Below, piece after piece: positions 1-7,706 of a stretch of 22,606 nucleotides of DNA. The translations under genes were made by a program, and so were the position numbers. The DNA is from SAT2750 sp964476375 (GTDB lineage Bacteria; Planctomycetota; Planctomycetia; Pirellulales; Pirellulaceae). The stretch covers positions 1 to 22,606 of the forward strand of contig CAYYZW010000029.1 of assembly GCA_964476375.1 (NCBI GenBank), written 5' to 3'. The notes beneath the pieces are model-generated. The model had not been told where the DNA came from, searched no databases, and saw only the letters and a program-made list of their open reading frames with translations. Numbering within the stretch: position 1 is the first letter of the stretch; every line of letters begins with the position of its first letter.

Positions 1-354
1 CTTTCCGGCGTCGTAATCCTCATCGCCGGAACCGACCAGCGTGATTTCTTCCTCATCGCCATAGTCCAGATCCTTGAGCTGAACCGTCGCGCCAAAGACA
101 ACCTCGTCGTCGGGCAGCTTGGAAGCATCCATGATCGTGGCACGCGACATCTCTCCCTTGATCTGGTTAATCTTGGCCTGGAGCATTCCCTGGGCTTCCC
201 GCTGGGCATGGTACTCCGCGTTTTCTTTCAGGTCCCCCTCTTCACGTGCCGCGGCACTCTTGGCAACGATATTCGGCATTTCCTCGTTCTCAAGGCGGAG
301 CACTTCTTCTTTTTTCCGCTCGTAGGCGGCACGTGTCATCGGCACAGAGTCCAT
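1..354 (-). CDS. greA: Transcription elongation factor GreA (partial, C-terminus off the left edge)
   Basis: The first 118 residues of a GreA-type factor are present; the family is usually about 155-160 residues, so roughly a quarter is missing at the window edge. GreA binds RNA polymerase through the secondary channel and stimulates cleavage of backtracked transcripts. The N-terminal coiled coil is clear, and its tip carries the conserved AREEGDLKENAEYHA motif (residues 36-50). The acidic D41 and E44 sit where the catalytic-tip acids of E. coli GreA lie. The start MDSVPMT aligns with the E. coli MQAIPMT start, which supports ATG at 354 over the internal Met6. A GAGGA sequence lies about 10 bases upstream. 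It follows the zinc-ribbon gene by 39 bases on the same strand and is probably co-transcribed with it. The ORF has no stop codon within the window. Confidence 0.95.
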   Translation of the reverse strand, partial: MDSVPMTRAAYERKKEEVLRLENEEMPNIVAKSAAAREEGDLKENAEYHAQREAQGMLQAKINQIKGEMSRATIMDASKLPDDEVVFGATVQLKDLDYGDEEEITLVGSGDEDYDAGK

Positions 355-393
355 GATTCATTTATCCTCGCACAGTAATCCGACAGCCTGCCA

Positions 394-1125
394 TCAGGAT
401 CCACCGTCCTCGTTAAGCGTCGCCCCCTCAGGCAGGTACAAAAGGCAACCGCAACTCTTGCAAAACACGGGCTTGGAAAGGTAAAGCTCGTTGAGCATCT
501 GGGCCGTGATCATCTGGTGACAACCGCTGCAGCATTCGTTCTCTACCGGAGCAAGTGCCCTCTCACCTCGCGTCTCGGCCATGTGATTGTAGTCCTGCTT
601 GAAATCTTCCGGCAACTGGGATTCGGTCTCCTTGAGTTCCCCCTGTACTCGATCCAGATCCTCGTTGATGTTTTTTTGTGACAGCTCCACCTCCCCCTGC
701 AGCTGTGCCAGGGAGGTCGCCACTTCTTCCCGGTGTCCTCCCGCTTCTGTCATTTTCTGCTCGAGTCCTTCCATCTCTTCCAGCTGGACAAGGATCTGGT
801 CGTCGATCTGGCTGGCCGTTTCCTGGTTGGACTCAATCTCCTTGACGAGGCTTGCATAGACTTCGTTGGAAGAGCAGGCATTGAGCTTGGCCCTCAGGTC
901 CACGATGTTTGCCTCGCATTCCCTCCCGGCCAGTTGCTTCTCATCCGCCTCCATCTGCAGGCGGGTGGCCTCTTCTTTCAAGTCGGTCTCCACCTGCTCG
1001 GCGCCCGCCAGTTCATTCCCCTTGGCAGTCAGTTGGCGGGGACCTCGTTCCAGTCGTTCTCGCAGATCCGCAATTTGTTGATGGAGACGATGGAGTTTCT
1101 GCAGGTTCTCGGTGGTTAATGTCAT
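394..1125 (-). CDS. Coiled-coil C4 zinc-ribbon protein (DUF164 / zf-RING_7 family)
   Basis: The predicted protein is 243 residues from ATG 1125. About 180 residues of heptad-like coiled coil are followed by a C-terminal zinc ribbon with two CxxC knuckles (C199/C202 and C222/C225). The segment SSNEVYASLVKEIE (about 86-99) matches the family's NN.EY...EI motif. This architecture is typical of the DUF164/C4 zinc-ribbon family, possibly nucleic-acid binding, whose function is not established. An in-frame extension to 1251 is possible, but it would translate the terminator hairpin of rpoD. ATG 1125 is preceded by a GGGGGA sequence at usable spacing and fits the family N-terminus. The gene lies between rpoD and greA, a neighbourhood that suggests a housekeeping link to transcription or replication. 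It is cytoplasmic; no signal peptide is seen. Confidence 0.88.
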   Translation of the reverse strand: MTLTTENLQKLHRLHQQIADLRERLERGPRQLTAKGNELAGAEQVETDLKEEATRLQMEADEKQLAGRECEANIVDLRAKLNACSSNEVYASLVKEIESNQETASQIDDQILVQLEEMEGLEQKMTEAGGHREEVATSLAQLQGEVELSQKNINEDLDRVQGELKETESQLPEDFKQDYNHMAETRGERALAPVENECCSGCHQMITAQMLNELYLSKPVFCKSCGCLLYLPEGATLNEDGGS

Positions 1126-1187
1126 CGCCGCGTCCCCCGTTCTAGTTGGAGCCGATTCCAGGTTCACTTGAATCCGTGCCGTGTAAT

Positions 1188-1218
1188 AAAAAAAGTCGCT
1201 GGTCGTGAAACCAGCGAC
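1188..1218 (-). terminator. Intrinsic terminator downstream of rpoD
   Basis: A perfect 9-bp stem is present: GTCGCTGGT (1195-1203) pairs with ACCAGCGAC (1210-1218) around a 6-base loop. On the minus strand the stem is followed directly by seven T residues (complement of 1188-1194). It lies about 62 bases past the rpoD stop, so it should end or attenuate the dnaG-rpoD transcript before the zinc-ribbon gene. This is the only clear rho-independent terminator I found in the window. Confidence 0.88.
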
Positions 1219-1280
1219 TGTCTTGTGAAAGGACAGGATGCCGTTGTTCAACGGCAGAGGGTGGAATCATGACCACCCGT

Positions 1281-2930
1281 TTAGCTGACGAGTTCCCGCA
1301 GGAATCCCTCCAGTTGATGGCTGCGAATGGGATGCTGCAACTTGCGCACCGCCTTGGCTTCAATCTGTCGAACACGTTCCCGGGTAACCTTGAAAATGCG
1401 GCCGACCTCTTCAAGCGTGTAGGTATATCCGTCACCAAGTCCATAACGAAGCCGAATGATCTCGCGTTCCCGGTAGGTAAGCGTCTTGAGCAGGGATTCG
1501 ATTCTCTGCCGGAGAATACCATTATTGGCTGTTCGAACCGGGTTATCACTTGCGACATCCTCAACAAACTCACCAAAACTGTTATCCTCGCCATCCCCCA
1601 CGGGACGATCCAGGCTGACCGGGTGGCGGCCGATATCCATGACCCGCCGCACCTCGTCAACCGTCATACCTGAACGCTTGGCGATTTCTTCTGTTGTCGG
1701 TTCTCGCTTCATCTCTTGCAAGAGCCCTTTCTGTGTATTTCGCAATTTGGAAAGCACATCAATCATGTGCACGGGAATGCGAATGGTACGGGCCTGGTCA
1801 GCAATGGCACGCGTGATTGCCTGCCGGATCCACCAGGTCGCATAGGTGGAGAACTTGAACCCGCGACGGTACTCGTACTTGTCTACCGCCCTCATCAATC
1901 CCGTGTTCCCTTCCTGGATCAGGTCCAGGAAGCTGAGGCCTCGATTCCGATATTTCTTGGCAATCGACACTACCAGCCGCAGGTTCCCGCTGGAGAGCTG
2001 GCGTTTGACGTTATCATAATCAAGAAACTGCTTCTGAATCGTCTCGCACCGCCGTGCCAGGCTGGCCGGGCTCTCCTGCGTGAGCACCATCAGGTCATGA
2101 AGTTCCCGTCGCAGGTTGTAACGCTCCTCGGCCGCCTTGTGGGAGCGAGCGCGTTTGAGCTGCTGGATACGGTCACGTATTTCCAGCATCCGCCTGCAAA
2201 ACTCCTCCAGCTCATACATCAACGGCTGGATGCGACGAGTTCGCAAGCTCAATTCCTCCACCAGCTGCACGGCTTTTCTGCGACCCCGGATGAAATGGGA
2301 ACGAGCCTGTTCTCTCTCGCCCGGCCTGGTGGAATGGCGAATCAACTTGTCAAAGTTGTCCTTGTTCTGCTGCAGCACATGGTCGAGCGTGGGAAGGTTA
2401 TGGGGCATCCGGGCCTGGATCTGCTCCTTGGTCAATCGCTCGGTCAAGGAGACCTTGATCGTGCGGTCAAAGGGAAGCGTTCCCTTGTGAACCCGGTGCA
2501 GGGAATCCACTGTCAGTTGCATGGCATAGTTGCATCCCAGCACCGACCGCCGGAACTGCTTGCGTGTCACCTCGATCTTCTTGGCCAGAGCAATTTCCTC
2601 TTCCCGTGTCAGAAGCGGAATCTCCGCCATCTGCGAGAGGTACATGCGGATCGGGTCGTCACTTGGGCGGGGCAGGTCCTCGGCCGGCGTGGGGGTGGGT
2701 GCCGGCGGCTTGGCCACCTCCGACGGTTTGGCCTGGGCCTTGTCTTCCGGCTTGGGTGGCGAATCCACCAACTGGATACCGATCTCGTCCAGGTTGATCA
2801 GCAGGTTGTCAAGCCGGTCCGGACTGACATCTTCATCCGGCAGGAAATCATTTACATCGTCATAGGTCAGGTATCCCTGCGATTTCCCCTTGGCGACGAG
2901 TTCTTGCAGGTCTTTATCAAAATGTTCCAC
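1281..2930 (-). CDS. rpoD: Primary RNA polymerase sigma factor RpoD (sigma-70)
   Basis: 549 residues from GTG 2930. The protein recognises -10/-35 promoters as part of RNA polymerase holoenzyme. Domains in order: a region 1.1-like segment (1-58), a Pro/Ala/Lys-rich linker (59-90), region 1.2 starting DDPIRMYLSQM (91-120), a long non-conserved region (about 121-310), and region 2 (NLRLVVSIAKKYRNRG, then DLIQEGN and FSTYATWWIRQAI; about 316-391). Region 3 follows at 392-470. Region 4 (471-549) has the helix-turn-helix LEEVGRIF..TRERVRQIE. An upstream in-frame TTG at 2969 would add 13 residues, but AAGGAGGG ends 8 bases before the GTG and fixes the start. It is second in the dnaG-rpoD operon, 64 bases after dnaG. 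Regions 2 and 4 are so conserved that the assignment to the primary sigma group is firm. Confidence 0.97.
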   Translation of the reverse strand: MEHFDKDLQELVAKGKSQGYLTYDDVNDFLPDEDVSPDRLDNLLINLDEIGIQLVDSPPKPEDKAQAKPSEVAKPPAPTPTPAEDLPRPSDDPIRMYLSQMAEIPLLTREEEIALAKKIEVTRKQFRRSVLGCNYAMQLTVDSLHRVHKGTLPFDRTIKVSLTERLTKEQIQARMPHNLPTLDHVLQQNKDNFDKLIRHSTRPGEREQARSHFIRGRRKAVQLVEELSLRTRRIQPLMYELEEFCRRMLEIRDRIQQLKRARSHKAAEERYNLRRELHDLMVLTQESPASLARRCETIQKQFLDYDNVKRQLSSGNLRLVVSIAKKYRNRGLSFLDLIQEGNTGLMRAVDKYEYRRGFKFSTYATWWIRQAITRAIADQARTIRIPVHMIDVLSKLRNTQKGLLQEMKREPTTEEIAKRSGMTVDEVRRVMDIGRHPVSLDRPVGDGEDNSFGEFVEDVASDNPVRTANNGILRQRIESLLKTLTYREREIIRLRYGLGDGYTYTLEEVGRIFKVTRERVRQIEAKAVRKLQHPIRSHQLEGFLRELVS

Positions 2931-2938
2931 GAAAAGTT

Positions 2939-2946
2939 CCCTCCTT
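2939..2946 (-). promoter_or_regulatory. Shine-Dalgarno site that sets the rpoD GTG start
   Basis: AAGGAGGG on the minus strand, separated by 8 bases from GTG 2930. This near-perfect anti-16S complement decides in favour of GTG over the upstream in-frame TTG at 2969. Confidence 0.85.
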
Positions 2947-2994
2947 GCGCTTCCTGCGCCTGGTGACAAACCGACAAGTCAGTCTGTCCCGTCC

Positions 2995-4839
2995 CTACCC
3001 ATCCTTGGGTGAGGAAATACCCTGGCGTAGTCGCTCCTTTTCAAGTAATTGCTTCAGGACATCTTTTTCTTCCTCCGAAGGAAGATCCTCGCTGGCCAAA
3101 CGGTCCAGGGACCGTCGGTTCTCCTGCTGGATCTCTTCATCGCGAAAACCAGCGACCAGGCCAGCCAGCCGTTGACTGGCATCCTCCTGGACTGAAGACG
3201 CCTTGTTATAAGACGATTCATCCAATTCCACCAATACGAGTTTGAGGGCTGGATCGTCAATTTTGGTCAAAATATTGGAAAAATTGGCTTCTTCACCCCG
3301 CTGGCGAGCATTTCGATACACCAGGATCAGTTGCTGGGCCGTAAACGTGCCTAATTTCTCGTCCTGGATCTCCAACAGGGCATCCGAAACCAGCTCCGGG
3401 TGTCCAACGAGAATCTCGAAAAGTTCGGTCTCCACCGGTGTCAGGGGGGGGTAATGCCGTGGCACAACAGCATCCTGCTCATCGGCTGCCCCCTGATCAG
3501 GAGACCGGAGTTCCGTGAGTCGGCCACGCAGGTCAATCTCTGGCACCGAGAACAAGCGAGCCAGACGACCAATGACCTGCTGCTGTCGAAGCCGGAAGGC
3601 CTGGGGGGTGGAGGAACGAGGAACCGGCGCACGGGCCAGGGAGGCAAGGATCGACTCCAGGGCCTGGTTTGCCCGGTGGATATCGGACGCCAGGTCAATA
3701 CCGCCGATGGCCACCTGGATCTTGTATTCCAGTGCATCCACCGCCGAGTCGATGCGCTGTTGAAATGCCTCCGTCCCCTGCTCCAGCAGGAAGTCACAGG
3801 GATCCATGTTCTCGGGCAGAGCCAGGACCCGCAACTCCACCTGGGCGGCAATAAAAAGATCCAGCACTTCCGATGCGCGACGCTGTCCTGCAACATCTCC
3901 ATCCAGCACAAGAACGATGGAATCCGTAAAGCGGCGGAGCAGCCGTATATGGTCTTCCCCCAGGGCCGTACCGAGCACGGCAACCGCATTATGAAATCCC
4001 TGCTGGTGTGCAATCAGGACATCCGTGTAGCCTTCCATCACGAGCACCGGAACCTCGGCACTGACATGGTTCCGGGCGACATCGAGTCCGTAGACATTCT
4101 TGCTCTTGGTGAAGAGCTTGGTTTCCGGCGAGTTGATATACTTGGCCGGATTCTCCTCGGCATAAGCCGGCAGGATACGCCCTCCGAAGGCAATCGGGCG
4201 ACGGGACGTGTCTCGTATGGGAAACAGAACCCGGCCCTTGAATCGATCGTAAACGCGGCCCTTCTCGGTCTTTCCCAGCACCCCGATTGCTGTCAGGATC
4301 TCGACTGACTGCCCTTCTCGGCTGGCGCGATCGGACAGCCACTGCCACTCGTTGGGAGCAAAACCAATCCCATAATCGGCGATCGATTCGTGGGTAATCT
4401 GCCGTTCTGCCAGGTAGTCTCGAGCCGCCTGTGCCTCCTTCGAAGAGACCAAGTACTCGTGGTGGATGGCCTCGGCCCAGGCCATCGCTTGAAAAAGTGC
4501 CTGCCGATCATCAGGACTCCCAGGCTCGGCTGCTTTCCCTCGCCGGGGCAGCGTGACACCGGCCAGGTCGGCCAACAACTCCAGTGCTTCACGAAACTCG
4601 ATACCCTCGCGTCGCATGGCATAGCTAAAGACATCCCCGCCGACATCACAGACCCAGCACTTCCAGCTCTGGCGATCCGGGTTCACCTGCAGGCTCGGAC
4701 GCGTGTCTTCATGCCATGGACAAAGGCCAAGAAACATTCGGCCACGCCGCTGAAGCTGGACATGCTGGCCGATAAGCTCCACGACATCCACCGCCTGGCG
4801 GACTTGCTCCTTGGCATCGTCATGAAATCCGGAGGACAC
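2995..4839 (-). CDS. dnaG: DNA primase DnaG
   Basis: 614 residues from GTG 4839. DnaG synthesises RNA primers for the replisome and is recruited by DnaB helicase. The N-terminal zinc-binding domain has the CHCC set C40, H43, C61 and C64 (CPWHEDTRPS ... CWVC). The RNA-polymerase core includes the RVLFPIRD and AFGGR segments (204-221) and the KYINSPET motif (233-240). The TOPRIM domain shows MEGYTDV (E269) and VLDGDVAGQ (D313, D315), the metal-binding acids. The C-terminal about 150 residues are variable, as expected for the helicase-interacting domain. An in-frame TTG at 4884 is possible, but AGGAAGG 7 bases before the GTG makes 4839 the better start. It is the first gene of an operon with rpoD, driven from the promoter at 4916-4945. 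rpsU, which precedes dnaG in E. coli, is absent here. Confidence 0.97.
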   Translation of the reverse strand: MSSGFHDDAKEQVRQAVDVVELIGQHVQLQRRGRMFLGLCPWHEDTRPSLQVNPDRQSWKCWVCDVGGDVFSYAMRREGIEFREALELLADLAGVTLPRRGKAAEPGSPDDRQALFQAMAWAEAIHHEYLVSSKEAQAARDYLAERQITHESIADYGIGFAPNEWQWLSDRASREGQSVEILTAIGVLGKTEKGRVYDRFKGRVLFPIRDTSRRPIAFGGRILPAYAEENPAKYINSPETKLFTKSKNVYGLDVARNHVSAEVPVLVMEGYTDVLIAHQQGFHNAVAVLGTALGEDHIRLLRRFTDSIVLVLDGDVAGQRRASEVLDLFIAAQVELRVLALPENMDPCDFLLEQGTEAFQQRIDSAVDALEYKIQVAIGGIDLASDIHRANQALESILASLARAPVPRSSTPQAFRLRQQQVIGRLARLFSVPEIDLRGRLTELRSPDQGAADEQDAVVPRHYPPLTPVETELFEILVGHPELVSDALLEIQDEKLGTFTAQQLILVYRNARQRGEEANFSNILTKIDDPALKLVLVELDESSYNKASSVQEDASQRLAGLVAGFRDEEIQQENRRSLDRLASEDLPSEEEKDVLKQLLEKERLRQGISSPKDG

Positions 4840-4846
4840 CGGCGGA

Positions 4847-4853
4847 CCTTCCT
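4847..4853 (-). promoter_or_regulatory. Shine-Dalgarno site that sets the dnaG GTG start
   Basis: AGGAAGG on the minus strand with 7 bases to GTG 4839. The alternative TTG at 4884 has no comparable site; a run of eight T's lies just inside that extension. Confidence 0.75.
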
Positions 4854-4915
4854 GCTGGCGAAAAAAAAGAGCGACATGGAACAACGGGCTGCCACCTTCG
4901 AGCAGCGTCCGTCGG

Positions 4916-4945
4916 ATTATAGGGATGCCCTCTTTGCCCGGTCAA
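4916..4945 (-). promoter_or_regulatory. Sigma-70 promoter for dnaG-rpoD
   Basis: On the minus strand TTGACC (4945-4940, five of six consensus bases) and a perfect TATAAT (4921-4916) are separated by 18 bases. Predicted transcription starts near 4909, giving a leader of about 70 bases before GTG 4839. It is the best promoter match in the window and implies that the rpoD product drives its own operon. Confidence 0.82.
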
Positions 4946-4996
4946 TAACATCGACTCCTGCTAGAGAGTGGGGGGCGGGAAATCTCTGCCCCGGAC

Positions 4997-5026
4997 GTGA
5001 CACCGGGGAGCCGGGAGTATTACAAT
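4997..5026 (+). promoter_or_regulatory. Sigma-70 promoter for the SirB1-like / LRR operon
   Basis: GTGACA (4997-5002, five of six) and TACAAT (5021-5026, five of six) lie 18 bases apart. Predicted start is near 5033, which places the upstream GTG at 4997 outside the transcript and supports ATG 5066. It is divergent from the dnaG promoter about 50 bases away. Confidence 0.6.
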
Positions 5027-5065
5027 CACACCACCACGTACCGTCTTCCAGGAATCGACCGAGCC

Positions 5066-5752
5066 ATGCGAGAACCGACGCATTGCCTGCCAGCTGCCTA
5101 CCGGGTTTTCCAGGACTCCCTGGGACGGATCGAAGAAGATGGTGGCCTGACCGAGATCGCCACGGCCATCGCCATGCACTACCAGCAAGACGTCCGAAGC
5201 GAGGAGGTCCACACCGAGCTGGACCAGATAGCCGACGCGGTCCGCCGTCGCGTCCACAATGACGATCCTCGTGCACTTGTCGCTCACCTGCACCATCACC
5301 TGTTTGATGAACTTGGATTCCGCGGAAACGAATCAGAATACTATGACCCTCGCAACAGTTTCCTCCCCTGGGTGCTTCGTTCCCAAAGAGGAATCCCGAT
5401 CACGCTTTCGCTTGTCTACAAGCTGGTCGCCGAGCGGGTCGGACTCGCCGTCCATGGCCTCAATGTTCCGGGACATTTCCTTGTCGAAACCCGCGTCGGT
5501 GACGAGTCGATGATTGTGGACCCCTTTCACGGCGGGACCATGTTGACCCCGGACGAAGCACGTGGACGAGTACGGCAGATGACTGGCCACCAGGCAGGCT
5601 CCCTGTCGAACCTGATGCAACCGGCAACCCACCGCCAGTGGATTGCCCGTATCCTGGCAAACCTCCTGCACGTGTTTTCCATGCAAAGTCACGTGGAACA
5701 TATCGGGGCAATGTCTGAACTGTATGACCTGCTCAAGGGGGTTCACCCCTAG
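5066..5752 (+). CDS. SirB1-family transglutaminase-like protein (Transglut_core2)
   Basis: 228 residues from ATG 5066; probably cytoplasmic, since no signal peptide is visible. The core matches the SirB1/Transglut_core2 family: YYDPRNSFLP (92-101), RGIPITLSLVY (108-118), VPGHFLVE (134-141) and IVDPFHGG (150-157). H137 and D152 sit where the His and Asp of a transglutaminase triad would be. The usual nucleophilic Cys position is in the ITLS segment, so classical Cys chemistry looks unlikely. The biochemical role of the family is not established. The stop is followed after 5 bases by the LRR lipoprotein ATG, so the two genes are almost certainly co-transcribed and translationally coupled. A longer frame from GTG 4997 overlaps the predicted promoter and was not used. 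Ribosome-binding evidence for ATG 5066 is weak (AGGA about 12 bases upstream). Confidence 0.85.
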   Translation: MREPTHCLPAAYRVFQDSLGRIEEDGGLTEIATAIAMHYQQDVRSEEVHTELDQIADAVRRRVHNDDPRALVAHLHHHLFDELGFRGNESEYYDPRNSFLPWVLRSQRGIPITLSLVYKLVAERVGLAVHGLNVPGHFLVETRVGDESMIVDPFHGGTMLTPDEARGRVRQMTGHQAGSLSNLMQPATHRQWIARILANLLHVFSMQSHVEHIGAMSELYDLLKGVHP

Positions 5753-5757
5753 TCACC

Positions 5758-6552
5758 ATGCCCCCCTTTCGATGCCTGCACGTCCATCCGGCGATCATCT
5801 CTCCCCTGCTGCCAACCGTGGCCAGCCTCCTGCTGCTCGTCTCCAGCTGCAGTCGTCCCTCCCCCCCCGAGGTGGAGATGGAAGAGACCCTGCTGGAACA
5901 ACTTTCCCAGGTCCGGGCGGGCCATCGCGATTTCATCGCCATGGCTGGCGACGTGGTCGATGACGACACCATCGAGGCGCTCCGGGGCGTCCCGGGCATC
6001 CACCGCGTGGTGATTGAACAGAGCCGATTGTCAGCGGCCGGACTGGAGGTGCTTGCCACCATCCCAGGGCTGGAACACCTGGTCATTCGTGGGCGAGCCG
6101 TTGATGACGAGGGGCTCTCCCGGCTGGCAACGGCCCGCACGCTGACAGTTCTCAACCTGCCACAGACCACCGTCTCCGATGCCGCCCTGAGAGAGCTTCA
6201 ACGGCTCCCGGAACTGATGCTGCTGCGGATAGGAAGTCCCAACCTGCAGGACGAATGCCTGGAAGTGATCACGGGCATGCCGGCATTAAAATTCCTCCAC
6301 CTGATCGACGTGCCGGTGAGTGACCAGGGACTTCGCCACCTTCACGGGTTCACGCAACTGGAATCACTTTACCTGGATGGTGCCCAGGTGAGCGGGGATG
6401 GTGTTGCCGAGCTGATGAAAGAACTGCCACGATTGCACCTGCACCTGGACCAGCACCACCATGACCGAGACCCCAGCCGACATGACCACCCGGACCAGTC
6501 CAACCGTGGCCCTGCAGCACCCGGTGCGTTATATTGTGGGCCTGTGACCTGA
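5758..6552 (+). CDS. Leucine-rich-repeat lipoprotein with His-rich C-terminal tail
   Basis: 264 residues. A hydrophobic N-terminal segment ending LLLLVSSC (24-31) is a plausible lipobox with C31 as the lipidated residue, although Ser at -1 and -2 is not ideal. Residues about 70-228 hold LRR-type repeats of about 23-25 residues with the pattern GL..L....L..L.L....VSD, seen around 95-117, 120-140, 143-162, 168-187 and 190-210. The tail from 226 is rich in histidine (LHLHLDQHHHDRD then RHDH), possibly metal-binding. It starts 5 bases after the SirB1-like gene, and no separate ribosome site is obvious, so coupling is likely. A C8 run (5861-5868) directly follows the lipobox codons. LRR proteins of this type usually mediate protein contacts in the envelope; the target is unknown. 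Confidence 0.75.
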   Translation: MPPFRCLHVHPAIISPLLPTVASLLLLVSSCSRPSPPEVEMEETLLEQLSQVRAGHRDFIAMAGDVVDDDTIEALRGVPGIHRVVIEQSRLSAAGLEVLATIPGLEHLVIRGRAVDDEGLSRLATARTLTVLNLPQTTVSDAALRELQRLPELMLLRIGSPNLQDECLEVITGMPALKFLHLIDVPVSDQGLRHLHGFTQLESLYLDGAQVSGDGVAELMKELPRLHLHLDQHHHDRDPSRHDHPDQSNRGPAAPGALYCGPVT

Positions 6553-6590
6553 GCAGAATGGCTATCTTCCTGTGAAACCTGTTTGTGGAG

Positions 6591-6596
6591 AAGGAG
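6591..6596 (+). promoter_or_regulatory. Shine-Dalgarno site that sets the DUF3500 gene start
   Basis: AAGGAG with 5 bases to ATG 6602 (2 bases to the adjacent ATG 6599). It excludes the upstream in-frame GTG at 6572. Confidence 0.7.
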
Positions 6597-6601
6597 AGAT
6601 G

Positions 6602-7636
6602 ATGCGACGTCGTATAGCACTGGCGATGATGGCCGTGGTAACGCTGGCAAGTTTTGGGTGGGCTGCACTCCGGGTCACATCCTCCGGACGGGGGATGACG
6701 GCATCGGCCCAGGATTTCCTGGCTTCGCTCGACGAGCAGCAGCGACAGACAGCCACGATGGATTACGATGACGCCGCACGTGTCGACTGGCACTTCATTC
6801 CCAAGGACACGCGCAAGGGCGTCCGCATCAAGGACATGAATGAAGCCCAGCGGCGAAAGGCCCGCAAGTTGCTTCGCAGCTGCCTTGGCAAGATCGGATT
6901 CAATAAAGCGACCGTGATCATGGCCATGGAGGGGGTCCTTGGAGAGCTGGAGAAAGCGAATCCGGGCCGTTTTGCCCGGGACCCGGAACTCTATTACTTC
7001 ACCATCTTCGGTGAACCGAGTAACGAGAGCCGCTGGGGCCTGAGTATCGAGGGGCATCATATGTCACTCAATTTTGTCATCCATGACGGCGAGGTCGTCT
7101 CTTCGACGCCGACTGTCCTCTGTGCCAACCCCACGATTATTCCAGATGACCTGGCGGGTCTCCGCAAGGGAACACGCGTGCTCGCCGCCGAGGAATTACT
7201 CGCCTTTGAACTGCTCGGTTCCCTTGAGGGGGACCACCGCAGCACGGCGATGATTGCCGAGCAGGCACCAGGTGAGGTACGTGCCGCCGGGGAGGCCCAG
7301 CCCCCCCAGGAGGAGCCGAGCGGCCTGGCTGCTGGCGAGATGGACGAGCAGCAGCAGGCACTGCTGCGAGCCCTGCTGAGCAGTTATCTCTCCACGGTGA
7401 ACGGCGACGTTGCAGCGGCCAGGGTGGATGCAATCGAGGAGGCCGGTTTTGAGCAGGTCCATTTTGCCTGGGCAGGCGCGAGCACGCCTGGAACCGGTCA
7501 TTATTACCGGATCCAGGGACCCACTTTCCTGGTCGAGTTTGTCAACACGCAACCGGATGCCGCTGGCAACCCGGCCAGCCACATTCACTTGATCTGGCGT
7601 GACACGGCAGGAGATTTTGGCCTGCCGATCAAGTAA
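6602..7636 (+). CDS. Secreted DUF3500-family protein
   Basis: 344 residues from ATG 6602. Residues 1-22 form a basic then hydrophobic signal-peptide-like segment (MRRRIALAMMAVVTLASFGW), so export is likely. The body matches the DUF3500 family: FLASLDEQQR (39-48), DWHFIPKDTRKGV (62-74), RDPELYYFTIFGEP (126-139), EGHHMSLNF (150-158), RVLAAEE (192-198), HFAWAG (287-292), GHYYRIQGPTFLVEF (299-313) and HIHLIWRD (327-334). Several conserved His residues hint at a metal site, but no activity is established that I know of. An Ala/Glu/Gln/Pro-rich linker (about 222-250) separates two halves. It lies 49 bases after the LRR gene on the same strand and may belong to the same transcript or use an internal promoter; a TATATT at 6530-6535 lacks a convincing -35. 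No terminator is visible before the convergent protease gene. Confidence 0.85.
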   Translation: MRRRIALAMMAVVTLASFGWAALRVTSSGRGMTASAQDFLASLDEQQRQTATMDYDDAARVDWHFIPKDTRKGVRIKDMNEAQRRKARKLLRSCLGKIGFNKATVIMAMEGVLGELEKANPGRFARDPELYYFTIFGEPSNESRWGLSIEGHHMSLNFVIHDGEVVSSTPTVLCANPTIIPDDLAGLRKGTRVLAAEELLAFELLGSLEGDHRSTAMIAEQAPGEVRAAGEAQPPQEEPSGLAAGEMDEQQQALLRALLSSYLSTVNGDVAAARVDAIEEAGFEQVHFAWAGASTPGTGHYYRIQGPTFLVEFVNTQPDAAGNPASHIHLIWRDTAGDFGLPIK

Positions 7637-7706
7637 ATCTGCAGCCTGCCGGGGACAAGCCGCATCAGGGGACGGCTCGCCCGGGGACCTGGCCTCTTTT
7701 ACGTGA

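Noticed and set aside
1716..2966. A 416-codon open frame on the plus strand opposite rpoD
   Set aside because: It lies entirely antisense to a fully recognised sigma factor, shows no family motif and is explained by the codon bias of the real gene.
3400..4308. A 302-codon plus-strand frame opposite dnaG
   Set aside because: It is antisense to the conserved TOPRIM region of DnaG and has no recognisable protein features.
6530..6535. TATATT as a promoter for the DUF3500 gene
   Set aside because: There is no acceptable -35 at 16-18 bases, and it lies inside the 3' end of the LRR gene; kept only as a remark.
7658..7677. AGCCG/CGGCT hairpin between the convergent DUF3500 and protease genes as a terminator
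   Set aside because: The stem is only 5 bp with a 10-base loop, and neither strand has a proper T-run right after it.
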